The notes under the pieces are model-generated. The model ran no database searches and was not told the origin of the DNA. It was given only the letters and a program-made list of their open reading frames with translations. Source: Pontibacter chinhatensis (GTDB taxonomy: Bacteria; Bacteroidota; Bacteroidia; Cytophagales; Hymenobacteraceae). From it: 64,000 nucleotides of DNA. Positions 26,713 through 35,250 of this stretch are shown one piece after another. How positions within the stretch are numbered: the stretch's first letter is position 1; each line of letters starts with the position of its first letter. The position numbers and the translations under genes are program-made. The stretch is from the NCBI RefSeq assembly GCF_900113285.1, contig NZ_FOOT01000001.1, positions 310,001 to 374,000 of the forward strand, written 5' to 3'.

Positions 26713-26978
26713 GTATATTTCAGATAACTTTAATTGTGGGGATTGTGATGCAGAGCGTGTGCCTGCTGCTCACCGCCATCCGCTTTGCCATAGGCCCTAC
26801 CCTGCCTGACCGCGTCACAGCCTTCGATTTGTTTGTGGCCAACGTTATCGGCATCATCGTCATCTTCACAGAGCTTACCAACAATGAGGACTTTATAGAT
26901 GTAGCCATGATCCTGTCGCTGTTCGGGTTTTTGGGCTCCATCTCCTTTGCCTATTACATCATGAGGATAACCAAGTAG
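26709..26978 (+). CDS. mrpF: Mrp Na+/H+ antiporter subunit F
   Basis: 89 residues, three helices. GPTLPDRVTAFDLFVANVIG is the MnhF signature with its conserved Asp. It is coupled to mrpE (ATGA overlap) and followed by mrpG after 3 bp. Confidence 0.93.
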   Translation: MSIFQITLIVGIVMQSVCLLLTAIRFAIGPTLPDRVTAFDLFVANVIGIIVIFTELTNNEDFIDVAMILSLFGFLGSISFAYYIMRITK

Positions 26979-26981
26979 CTT

Positions 26982-27440
26982 ATGGAAACAAGTATAGATT
27001 GGGAACTGGTACGGGAAATTATAAGCTGTGTATTTATACTGGCGGGGGCCTGCTTTATGCTGATTGCCTCTATTGGACTGCTTCGCTTTCCGGATTTTTA
27101 CATCCGCATGTCGGCCATCACCAAGGGCTCTACGCTAGGCTTAGGTCTTATCCTGATGGGCATGGCCATATACTTTAACCAGCCTGGCGTATTGCTGAAG
27201 GTGCTGGCCATTATTACCTTCACCTATGTTACAGCACCTGTGGCAGCCCATGTTATCGGACGCACGGCGGTGCAGAACGGTATTGCTTTTTGGGGGAAGA
27301 CAAACCTGGAGGAGTTTAAAGGATACCTGATGAAGCACAGGCTGGAGCGGCACACCAACCAAGACAGGTATACGGAGGAAGTGCCCCCCGCTATGATGGA
27401 GAAGGATGGTGGTGCTGGTGATGCTGCTGGTAAAGTATAA
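26982..27440 (+). CDS. mrpG: Mrp Na+/H+ antiporter subunit G
   Basis: 152 residues. LLRFPDFYIRMSAITKGSTLG and APVAAHVIGRTA are MnhG motifs. The C-terminal tail of about 50 residues is polar and longer than usual. The last 50 nt overlap the convergent phosphatase gene, whose C-terminal residues are encoded antisense to this tail. Confidence 0.9.
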   Translation: METSIDWELVREIISCVFILAGACFMLIASIGLLRFPDFYIRMSAITKGSTLGLGLILMGMAIYFNQPGVLLKVLAIITFTYVTAPVAAHVIGRTAVQNGIAFWGKTNLEEFKGYLMKHRLERHTNQDRYTEEVPPAMMEKDGGAGDAAGKV

Positions 27441-28227
27441 ACGGCCTCACCGACTCGGCATAGGTGTGGTGCGACTCCACAGAGGTGATTATGTGGTCAG
27501 GATACGTTAGGGCTGTTAGCCGGCCGCCAAATACGCAGCCCGTGTCTATGTTAATGGTATTGTTGCGCCAGCGCGGCTCTTGTACCGGCGTGTGGCCATA
27601 TACTACGATGGCCTTCCCGCAGTATTCAGCAGCCCAGTCGAGGCGAATTGGCAGGCCCTTCTCGTCCAGCTCGCCGGTTGTTGGCCCGTAGAGGCACAGT
27701 TCGCGCACTCCCTTGGAATTACGGCCGTGCAGCCTTTCCTCCAAGCCGGCGTGAGCCACCACCAGCCGCGCCTCGTCCAGGATAACGTGGTGCGGCAGCT
27801 TGCTCAGAAAAACCTTTACACGCTCCCGGAATGCGTCGTCGTAGCGTTCCATCTGGGCTTTGGTAAGCTCCAGCCCGTGCCGCACCTGCACGTTGCGCCC
27901 CAGCAGCAAGCGCAGCAGCTTGTCGTCGTGGTTGCCCGACACACAGTAGGCAATCCCCTGCTCCACCATGTCCATCACCAGGCGCAGCACCTCCGGCGAG
28001 TTAGGGCCGCGGTCCACCAGGTCGCCTACAAATACAGCCTTGGCACCTGCAGGCGGCACCACCTCATACTTTGCCTCGCTTTTGTTAAATTGCACGTTGT
28101 AGCCAAGCAGCCGCAGCAGTTCCTGTAGCTCGTCGAAACAGCCGTGCACATCCCCGATTACATGGAATGGCCCGTGCTCCTGTGGAAGCTCCAGATTATA
28201 AAAAGGATGATCTACCCGTTTTCCCAT
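27391..28227 (-). CDS. PrpA/PrpE-like calcineurin-type metallophosphoesterase
   Basis: 278 residues. It has the full metallophosphoesterase motif set: HVIGDVHGCFDEL (residues 22-34), VFVGDLVDRGPNS, CVSGNHDDKLL, AHAGLEERL and VYGHTPVQEPRW. It resembles the phosphatase domain of bacterial Pnkp and the PrpE diadenosine-tetraphosphatase-like group; Ser/Thr phosphoprotein or dinucleoside-polyphosphate substrates are both possible. The C-terminus ends in His/Gln-rich QQHHQHHHPSPS, encoded opposite the 3' end of mrpG. Confidence 0.85.
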   Translation of the reverse strand: MGKRVDHPFYNLELPQEHGPFHVIGDVHGCFDELQELLRLLGYNVQFNKSEAKYEVVPPAGAKAVFVGDLVDRGPNSPEVLRLVMDMVEQGIAYCVSGNHDDKLLRLLLGRNVQVRHGLELTKAQMERYDDAFRERVKVFLSKLPHHVILDEARLVVAHAGLEERLHGRNSKGVRELCLYGPTTGELDEKGLPIRLDWAAEYCGKAIVVYGHTPVQEPRWRNNTINIDTGCVFGGRLTALTYPDHIITSVESHHTYAESVRPFILYQQHHQHHHPSPS

Positions 28228-28349
28228 ACATTACTTTTTCGTTCCCTATCAATTGTCTGCACCTATATTAACAGCTAAAGCCTGCTCCGGGTTAGGCTGC
28301 TACGCAACATTTTTCAAAAAGTAGGCGATAAAAAGAGTGCAAAAAATAA

Positions 28350-28380
28350 TTGTGCTCATTTCCAGCTCTATCTACTTTTG
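28350..28380 (+). promoter_or_regulatory. Predicted Bacteroidota-type promoter for the ClC gene
   Basis: A TTG (-33 like) at 28350-28352, a 20-nt spacer, then TACTTTTG at 28373-28380, an exact match to the TANNTTTG -7 consensus. Transcription would start about 30 nt before the ATG at 28420. Confidence 0.5.
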
Positions 28381-28419
28381 TAAATTAAACTGTCACCAAC
28401 ATCTGGCTCCTCCCTACTA

Positions 28420-30204
28420 ATGCCAACACCTTACAGAAAAACCAAGATACCACTCCTGTGGCTGCGCCGCCGTACTTCCGACCGGGAATTCATGCTTATC
28501 TCGAGCGTGTTGGTGGGCCTTACGGCTGGTTTGGCGGCAGTTATCCTCAAATCGCTGGTGCACTACATTCAGGTGATGCTGGCCTACGGCAACCGCCTGC
28601 TCAGCCAGCCCTACTGGCTGGTGGTGTTTCCGATGGTGGGCATACTGCTTACGGTCTTAATTGTCCGGTATTTCTTCAAGGGGAGCATCGGCCGGGGCAC
28701 GGCGAATGTGCTGTTTACCATCTCTCAGAAATCGAGCATGCTGGAGCGGCACAAAATGTACTCGCATGTGCTCACCAGCGCCATCACGGCGGGTTTTGGG
28801 GGCTCGGCCGGTCTGGAGTCGCCGATTGTTGTCACAGGCTCTGCCATCGGCTCCAACTATGGCCGCGACTATCACCTCAACTACCGCGATCGCACCCTGA
28901 TGCTCGCCTCCGGTGCCGCTGCGGGTATTGCCGCCGTATTTAACGCGCCCATTGCCGGGGTGCTGTTCGCCATCGAGGTCCTGCTGACTGATATCAGCAT
29001 CTCTGCCTTTATCCCGCTTATTATCTCTGCTGTGGTGGGAGCGCTCTGCTCGAAGATTATTCTGGAGGAGGATATCCTGTTCAACATTAGCAAAACCGAG
29101 TTTTTTGCAGCGGAGCACGTGCCTTTTTATGTATTGCTGGGCATACTTTGCGGCATGGTGTCGGTGTACTATACCCGAATGGCCCTACGCGTCGAGGACC
29201 TGTTTGAAGAGTATAAAACCTCCTTTTTGAAGCGCGCCCTGATAGGCGGTGCGCTGCTGGGCCTGCTCATCATGCTTTTTCCGCCATTTTTCGGGGAAGG
29301 ATATGATGCCATCAGGGTGCTGGAGCGTGGGGAGGCGGAGCAACTGCTGCAGGAAAGCTGGCTAGCGTTTTTCGGCACGAACGAGTGGCTTATACTTTGC
29401 TTTGTGGGGGCGCTGGCGCTGGTAAAGGTAGTAGCGACAACCATTACCATTGCTTCCGGTGGTAATGGGGGAAATTTTGCACCCTCCATGTTTGTGGGGG
29501 CCAGCACCGGTTTTTTCTTTTCACGCCTTCTCAACATGCTCAACCTGGGAAACCTGCCTACCGGCAGCTTCGCGATGGTGGGCATGGCCGGTATCCTGAG
29601 TGGGGTGATGCATGCGCCGCTCACAGCAGTTTTCCTCATAGCAGAGATTACCGGCGGCTACACGCTGATGATACCCTTGATGCTAGTAGCGGCTACTTCG
29701 TTTGCGCTGGTAAAGTACTTTGAGCCCTACTCTCTTGATACGAAAAAGCTGGCCCAAAAAGGCCACCTGCTCACCCACAACAAGGACAAAACCATCCTGC
29801 GCATCATGAAAATCCGGCACCTGATCGAGACAGAGTTTCAGCCGGTATCGCCGGAGGCCACACTGGGAGAGTTTGTGGATGTGATTGCCCATTCGCGCCG
29901 CAACCTGTTTCCGGTGGTAACGGCAGAAGGTAAGCTGGACGGCGTTATACTTTTGGAGAACGTGCGCGAGATCATGTTCAAGACCGAAAAGTATGACAAG
30001 GTGAAAGTGAAGGAGCTGATGATAAAGCCCCCTGCCATTGTGCAGTACGACGACAGCATGGCCGATGTTATGAAGAAGTTCGACGAGTCGGGTGCCTGGA
30101 ACCTGCCTGTACTGGAGGGCGATCTATACTTGGGCTTTGTCTCTAAGTCTAGCATCTTTACCAAGTACCGCAAGCTGCTTATCAAGACAACGAACGTGAG
30201 CTGA
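28420..30204 (+). CDS. ClC-family chloride channel/antiporter with C-terminal CBS domains
   Basis: 594 residues. Membrane part about 25-430. GGSAGLESPIVVTGSAIGSNYG corresponds to the GxExP anion-binding/gating segment and contains the gating Glu. GGNGGNFAPSMFVGASTG and GMAGILSGVMHAPLTA are the later selectivity helices. A pair of CBS domains (about 465-590) probably regulates the channel through nucleotide binding. The gating Glu suggests Cl-/H+ exchange may be possible. Confidence 0.92.
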   Translation: MPTPYRKTKIPLLWLRRRTSDREFMLISSVLVGLTAGLAAVILKSLVHYIQVMLAYGNRLLSQPYWLVVFPMVGILLTVLIVRYFFKGSIGRGTANVLFTISQKSSMLERHKMYSHVLTSAITAGFGGSAGLESPIVVTGSAIGSNYGRDYHLNYRDRTLMLASGAAAGIAAVFNAPIAGVLFAIEVLLTDISISAFIPLIISAVVGALCSKIILEEDILFNISKTEFFAAEHVPFYVLLGILCGMVSVYYTRMALRVEDLFEEYKTSFLKRALIGGALLGLLIMLFPPFFGEGYDAIRVLERGEAEQLLQESWLAFFGTNEWLILCFVGALALVKVVATTITIASGGNGGNFAPSMFVGASTGFFFSRLLNMLNLGNLPTGSFAMVGMAGILSGVMHAPLTAVFLIAEITGGYTLMIPLMLVAATSFALVKYFEPYSLDTKKLAQKGHLLTHNKDKTILRIMKIRHLIETEFQPVSPEATLGEFVDVIAHSRRNLFPVVTAEGKLDGVILLENVREIMFKTEKYDKVKVKELMIKPPAIVQYDDSMADVMKKFDESGAWNLPVLEGDLYLGFVSKSSIFTKYRKLLIKTTNVS

Positions 30205-30362
30205 TATTGAAGTAAATGAGTGAGTTCTGAATGAGTGGATGAGTGAATGATGGATAAATAGTCTAATTTATACTTAGGGCTGTTTCTTAAACTCCCTACA
30301 GTCAGCATCTTTAACGGGATAGCTAAAGTATAAAACATTCACTCATCCACTCATTCTCTCAT
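30205..30362. repeat. Inverted GAGTGGATGAGTGAATG repeat between convergent genes
   Basis: A perfect 21-bp inverted repeat has arms at 30229-30249 and 30336-30356. The interior holds two TATACTT/AAGTATA copies. It lies between the convergent ClC and menC genes and belongs to the same family as the repeat at 7217. It could act as a bidirectional terminator or be a miniature repeat element. Confidence 0.7.
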
Positions 30363-31412
30363 TCAACATGCCCGCCACAGCTCCCCATGGCGGATCTGCA
30401 GCGGCGAGGGGATGTTGTTGTGGTAAAGCTGCCCTGTGCCGAGGCCCTGTGGCAAGGTAATGTCATACTGTGCCGTAAACTGCGCAATGGCATTCAGGCC
30501 GATATTCGATTCCAGCGCTGAAGTCATCCACCAGCCTATCTGGCGTGCCTCCGCCATGCTTATCCATTCTGAACTAGCTGACAGCCCGCCGACCAATGTT
30601 GGTTTCAGGATGATGTACTGCGGTTTTATACTTTCCAGCAGCTCGTCCTTTGCCTCTGGTTCCTGCACACCGATCAGCTCCTCATCCAAAGCGATGGGCA
30701 CGGGCGTATAGGCGCACAGCTGCGCCATTTCCTGCCCCTGCCCCTGCCGGATGGGCTGCTCGATGGAGTGCAGCTCATACTTTGCCAGGCGCTCCAGTTT
30801 TTTGTAAGCCTCCTGTGGCGTGAAAGCCCCGTTGGCGTCCACCCGCACCGTCAGCTGATCGGCACCGGCCACCTCGCGTATACGTTGCAGGATCTCCAAC
30901 TCAGTTTTAAAGTCCAGGCTGCCGATCTTGAGCTTCAGGCATGTATAGCCGTCATTGAGTTTCTGCTCAATCTGCTGCTGCATAAACGCCCGGTCGCCCA
31001 TCCACACCAGCCCATTTATCGGAATGCCCTTTTCGCCACGGCTAAAGGCATTGTCATAGATCAGCCCGCTGCCGCCGTTCTCCAGGTCCAGCAAAGCCGT
31101 TTCCAGGGCAAAGCGCAGCGAGGACCACTCCTGCAACCCTAGCTCCTGCGGCAGCTCCGCGTCTGTACTAAGCTCCACTTGCCGGTTGTTGACCAGCTCT
31201 ACCACCTGCCGTATTTTATGCTCCAGATCCGGGCGGTAGTCTATGCTCAGGCCTGCCAGCGGAGCGCACTCTCCGCGCCCGTATACTTCAGGAGTGGCTG
31301 TGTCCCACACGTTTACAAAGTATACTTTATGCTCGGAGATGGCGCCGCGGCTGGTGCGGGCATCAAACTTAAACTGCAGCGTATGTGGGGTATAGCTTAG
31401 CTGGAGGCTCAT
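30363..31412 (-). CDS. menC: o-Succinylbenzoate synthase (enolase superfamily)
   Basis: About 349 residues from the Met at 31412 (MSLQLSYTPHTLQF); an in-frame Met at 31436 would add eight residues. Enolase-superfamily active site: KLKIG (catalytic Lys pair), RVDANGAFTP (Asp), SIEQPI (Glu), ALDEELI (Asp) and LKPTLVGG (second Lys). It dehydrates SHCHC to o-succinylbenzoate in menaquinone synthesis. No other men genes are adjacent. A dipeptide-epimerase role is less likely because of the KPTLVGG pattern. Confidence 0.85.
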   Translation of the reverse strand: MSLQLSYTPHTLQFKFDARTSRGAISEHKVYFVNVWDTATPEVYGRGECAPLAGLSIDYRPDLEHKIRQVVELVNNRQVELSTDAELPQELGLQEWSSLRFALETALLDLENGGSGLIYDNAFSRGEKGIPINGLVWMGDRAFMQQQIEQKLNDGYTCLKLKIGSLDFKTELEILQRIREVAGADQLTVRVDANGAFTPQEAYKKLERLAKYELHSIEQPIRQGQGQEMAQLCAYTPVPIALDEELIGVQEPEAKDELLESIKPQYIILKPTLVGGLSASSEWISMAEARQIGWWMTSALESNIGLNAIAQFTAQYDITLPQGLGTGQLYHNNIPSPLQIRHGELWRAC

Positions 31413-31556
31413 AAATATGGAACTGTTTTTATGCAAGATAAACCATTCTTACGGGAATTGCCGTAGAAGTAGCGCCCATGTGATGGCGGAAAAAGCGCCA
31501 TTTTACGTACACAGCCTTAGAAAGCCATACTTACCTCAGCCCTAACCCTATTATAA

Positions 31557-32831
31557 ATGAGCATTCAAACCACCTCCGCCGCGCCAGCCTTACTGGAGCG
31601 CTTTAACCAGATCCGGAAACGCACCGAGATTATCTGCAACCCCCTGGAGCCCGAGGATACGGTGGTACAGCCCATTGTGGATGTGAGCCCGCCCAAGTGG
31701 CACATGGCGCATACCAGCTGGTTTTTCGAGGCACTTATCCTGAAGCCATACTTGCCCGGATACGAGGTTTTTCACCCGCAATACGCCTACCTGTTCAACT
31801 CTTACTACAACAGCTTGGGTAGCCGCGTGTTGCGTCACCAGCGCAGCACCCTCACGCGCCCGCCGCTGCGCGATGTGCTGGCCTACCGCAAGTATGTGGA
31901 CGAGCATGTAAACAGGCTATTGCAGGAGCTCCCGGCAAAGGACCTGGAACAGTTCCGACCCGTGCTGGAATTAGGGCTGCAGCACGAGCAGCAGCACCAG
32001 GAGCTGCTTATCACCGACATCAAGTATATAATGGGCACTAACCCCATGCTTCCGGCTTACCAGCCGCAGGCAGCACGCAAGAAGCAAAGTATCGCCACTC
32101 CTGCCCGATTCATGGAGGTGCCGGGTGGGAAGTATAACATCGGTTACCAGGGTTCTGGTTTTTGCTTTGACAATGAGTTGGGGGTGCACGAAGTGCAGCT
32201 GGAGGATTTTGAGATCATGAACCGGCTGGTGACCAACGGTGAATACCTGGAGTTTATGCAGGATGGCGGCTACGGCGATTTCAGGCACTGGCTGGACGAG
32301 GGCTTCACCCTGGTAAAGGAACAGCACCTGGAGGCACCGCTGTACTGGGTGAAGCAGGACGAGGAATGGCATCGCTTTACCCTGCACGGCCTGGAGAAAG
32401 TAGACCTGAACGAGCCGGTCTGCCACCTGAGTTTTTATGAGGCGGATGCCTTTGCCAACTGGTCGGGCAGGCGCCTGCTTACCGAGTATGAATGGGAGGC
32501 GGCCAGCCAGGCATACCCGCCACAGCAAGGCAACTTTGTGGAGAGCGGCTTGCTGGAGCCTGCCGCCGCAGACCCGGCCAAAGAGGGTGTGCAGCAACTT
32601 TTCGGCGATTTGTGGGAATGGACCTACAGTGCCTACCACCCCTATCCTGGCTTCTCAAAAGCTCCCGGCCCAATCGGGGAGTATAACGGCAAATTCATGA
32701 TCAACCAGATGGTGCTCCGTGGTGGCTCCTGTGCCACTCCTGAAAGCCATATCCGTACCACTTACCGTAATTTCTTTCACCCTGACAAGCGCTGGCAGTA
32801 CACCGGTATCCGGCTAGCCACTAAAAAATAA
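31557..32831 (+). CDS. egtB: Ergothioneine-type sulfoxide synthase EgtB
   Basis: 424 residues. An N-terminal DinB-like domain supplies the iron site: HMAHTSWFFEAL (His49, His52) and the HX3HXE motif in QHEQQHQEL (His143, His147, Glu149). The C-terminal FGE/sulfatase-modifying domain (about 175-424) starts at VPGGKYNIGYQG and ends with RGGSCATPESHIRTTYRNFF. It links a thiol donor to trimethyl-histidine and oxidises it. It is 2 bp upstream of egtD. There is no egtA or egtC, so cysteine may be used directly rather than gamma-glutamylcysteine. Confidence 0.9.
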   Translation: MSIQTTSAAPALLERFNQIRKRTEIICNPLEPEDTVVQPIVDVSPPKWHMAHTSWFFEALILKPYLPGYEVFHPQYAYLFNSYYNSLGSRVLRHQRSTLTRPPLRDVLAYRKYVDEHVNRLLQELPAKDLEQFRPVLELGLQHEQQHQELLITDIKYIMGTNPMLPAYQPQAARKKQSIATPARFMEVPGGKYNIGYQGSGFCFDNELGVHEVQLEDFEIMNRLVTNGEYLEFMQDGGYGDFRHWLDEGFTLVKEQHLEAPLYWVKQDEEWHRFTLHGLEKVDLNEPVCHLSFYEADAFANWSGRRLLTEYEWEAASQAYPPQQGNFVESGLLEPAAADPAKEGVQQLFGDLWEWTYSAYHPYPGFSKAPGPIGEYNGKFMINQMVLRGGSCATPESHIRTTYRNFFHPDKRWQYTGIRLATKK

Positions 32832-32833
32832 GT

Positions 32834-33841
32834 ATGCAGATAAACACCCCCACAGTACCCATGATCGACTTAAGCCGCGCCCAGGAAAGCTCCTCCCATA
32901 CCAGCACCTTTGCCCGGGACGTGGCTGAAGGACTCAGTACAAAGTATAAAACGCTCCCCTCCCGCTACTTCTACGACGGCACCGGCAGCCGGCTTTTTCA
33001 GCAGATTATGGACTTGACTGAGTATTACCTGACCCGTAGCGAGCTGGAGGTACTCACGCAGAACAAGGAAAGTATGGCCACCCAGTTTTCCCAAGGCGGC
33101 TCCTTCCACCTGATTGATCTGGGTGCCGGGGATGCGCTAAAGACAAAACTGTTGTTGCAGGAGCTAACGACACAGCAGCGCAGCTTTGATTATGTGCCGG
33201 TGGATATCTCGAAGGATGCCATGCTGGAGCTGTCGGAAAGCCTGCAGCAGGAACTGCCCCAACTGAAGGTAGAAGCCGTGGTAGGCGAGTATTTTCAGGC
33301 GCTTGAATGGCTGCAGGAGAACAAGGATGGGCGCAAAGTCGTGCTGTTCCTGGGCTCCAACATCGGTAATTTTGAGGCAGCAGAAAGTATAACGTTCCTC
33401 CAAAGTATTCGCAGCTACCTGCATGCAGGCGACCAGCTGCTGATGGGCGTGGACCTGCGCAAGGACCCGGGAATTATACTTAATGCCTATAACGACGAGG
33501 CCGGTATCACGGCAGCCTTTAACCTCAATTTGCTGCACCGCATCAACCGGGAGCTGGGCGCAGATTTTAACGTGGACCAGTTTTGCCATCATGCCATTTA
33601 TAACCCCCAGGAAGGCGTGATGCGCAGCTTTCTGGTAAGCAAACAGGCGCAGGATGTGCATATTTCCGAGGCGGGCTTAACGGTTCATTTTGATGCCTGG
33701 GAAGCCATTCATACCGAAAACTCCTACAAGTACAGCATCCCGCAGGTAGAGGGGCTGGGCCGGCAATGCGGCTTTGCCGTGGACACCGTTTTCTATGACA
33801 AGCAGAAAGGCTTTGCTGACGTGCTGTTCAGCGTAGCATAG
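32834..33841 (+). CDS. egtD: L-histidine N-alpha-methyltransferase EgtD
   Basis: 335 residues. KTLPSRYFYDGTGSRLFQQI and TRSELEVL are the hallmark N-terminal blocks. The SAM site is FHLIDLGAGDALKTKLL, followed by LFLGSNIGNFE. It trimethylates histidine to hercynine, the first step of ergothioneine synthesis. It is tightly coupled to egtB. Confidence 0.92.
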   Translation: MQINTPTVPMIDLSRAQESSSHTSTFARDVAEGLSTKYKTLPSRYFYDGTGSRLFQQIMDLTEYYLTRSELEVLTQNKESMATQFSQGGSFHLIDLGAGDALKTKLLLQELTTQQRSFDYVPVDISKDAMLELSESLQQELPQLKVEAVVGEYFQALEWLQENKDGRKVVLFLGSNIGNFEAAESITFLQSIRSYLHAGDQLLMGVDLRKDPGIILNAYNDEAGITAAFNLNLLHRINRELGADFNVDQFCHHAIYNPQEGVMRSFLVSKQAQDVHISEAGLTVHFDAWEAIHTENSYKYSIPQVEGLGRQCGFAVDTVFYDKQKGFADVLFSVA

Positions 33842-33899
33842 AAATTAATACTTTTAAAGGCGCCAAGTTCTACAACTCCTAAACTCCCAAACTGAAACC

Positions 33900-35012
33900 A
33901 TGGAGGTTATCTCGCTTGCCGAAGGAAGCAGTTACTTCAGAAGCCCGGAGTCGGCTACCGCTGCTGCCATCGCTGCGCTGCAAAACGACAAGACAAAGTA
34001 TGGCCCCACCGAAGGCACACTTCCGTTGCGGCGTGCCATCATCCAAAAGTATAGAGCCGATGGGATTGAGCTACAGCCCGAGCAGGTTCTCATAACACCC
34101 GGTGCCAAGCAGGCGCTTTACAACCTGTTTACTACGCTGCTTAAGGAAGACGATGAAGTAGTGGTGCCTACCCCAGCCTGGTTTGGCTTTCATGAGTTGC
34201 TGAAGTATAGCCCGGCTAAAGGCATCGCACTACCCACTAGCCTCTCGGACGGGTATAAACTGACACCTGAAATGCTACGCGGCACCCTCACCAGCCGCAC
34301 CCGTATCCTGCTGCTCACTAACCCAGGCAACCCCACAGGCCGTATCTATACGGAAGAGGAGCTTGAAGCGCTTCTGGAGGTAGTAAACGATTTCCCGAAC
34401 CTATACCTTATTTCCGATGAAATATATGACCTTGTTACTTACGGCAGGCCTTTTACTTCTATCCTTTCCTGCCAGGGGGCGAAAGCGGCAAGAACAATCG
34501 TCGTAAACGGTTTCTCCAAATCCTTTGCCATGTCGGGCTGGCGGCTCGGGTTTATACTTGGCCCTGCAGATTTGGTAAGGCGCTGCACGGAATTTCAGCG
34601 AGCTACTTTGTCGGGGGTGAGCCTGTTTGCGCAGGACGCCGCCGAGGCCGTACTAATGGCGCGCGAGCAGGAACTGCCACCCATGCAACAGGTATTGGCA
34701 AAGAACCGGGAGTTCATGCAGAAAGGGCTGGAAGTCATCCCGCACGTGCCTTACTACCTGCCCGACGGGGCTTATTACTTTTTCCCGGACCTGAGCCACT
34801 ACCTTAACCGGACAAGCATTACTGGTGAGCAACTGAAGACCACCGCCGATCTATGCCGCTACCTGCGCAACTGTTATAACCTCGAGCTTGCTCCTGGCGA
34901 TTCTTTCGGTGCACCGGGCCACGTGCGCATGTCGTTTGCCGTAGAAACCCACCGCCTGCAGGACGCCATGCAGCGCCTGCGACAGGGGCTTATACTTTTA
35001 ACCGAGGACTGA
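33900..35012 (+). CDS. Class I/II PLP-dependent aminotransferase-like protein next to egtBD
   Basis: 370 residues of fold type I. NPGNPTGRIY (141-150), SDEIYDLVTYG and the PLP lysine K207 in NGFSKSFAMSGWRLGF are all present, as is the carboxylate-binding Arg region near HVRMSF. It is about 30 residues shorter at the N-terminus than ordinary aspartate aminotransferases: it begins directly at the MEVISLAEGS strand, and an in-frame stop upstream rules out a longer form. It lies 58 bp after egtD on the same strand. It could be a housekeeping aminotransferase or supply the PLP C-S lyase step of ergothioneine synthesis (EgtE role); the latter is inference. Confidence 0.8.
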   Translation: MEVISLAEGSSYFRSPESATAAAIAALQNDKTKYGPTEGTLPLRRAIIQKYRADGIELQPEQVLITPGAKQALYNLFTTLLKEDDEVVVPTPAWFGFHELLKYSPAKGIALPTSLSDGYKLTPEMLRGTLTSRTRILLLTNPGNPTGRIYTEEELEALLEVVNDFPNLYLISDEIYDLVTYGRPFTSILSCQGAKAARTIVVNGFSKSFAMSGWRLGFILGPADLVRRCTEFQRATLSGVSLFAQDAAEAVLMAREQELPPMQQVLAKNREFMQKGLEVIPHVPYYLPDGAYYFFPDLSHYLNRTSITGEQLKTTADLCRYLRNCYNLELAPGDSFGAPGHVRMSFAVETHRLQDAMQRLRQGLILLTED

Positions 35013-35219
35013 GAATAGTGGATATGCATTCTCTTATTTTCATACTTCCTCCTGCCTAGTCAACTATAAAATCGCATAAAGCCAAGTAAGGCTGCTGACT
35101 TACTACTTATCAGGCACGCGATAAAGCATTTAGCTATGCTGGTTACAGTTATACTTTTGCCTATACTTCACTTTCATCAGTGCCATCAGAAATAACCTGC
35201 GTTTTACAGTTATTTCAGC

Positions 35220-35227
35220 TAATTTTG
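35220..35227 (+). promoter_or_regulatory. Predicted -7 box for the MATE gene
   Basis: TAATTTTG matches TANNTTTG exactly and lies 23 bp before the ATG at 35251. The -33 region (GTTTTAC) is only a partial match. Two TATACTT copies lie about 60 bp upstream. Confidence 0.4.
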
Positions 35228-35250
35228 CGGCCTTATTACCTTTTCGCCGC

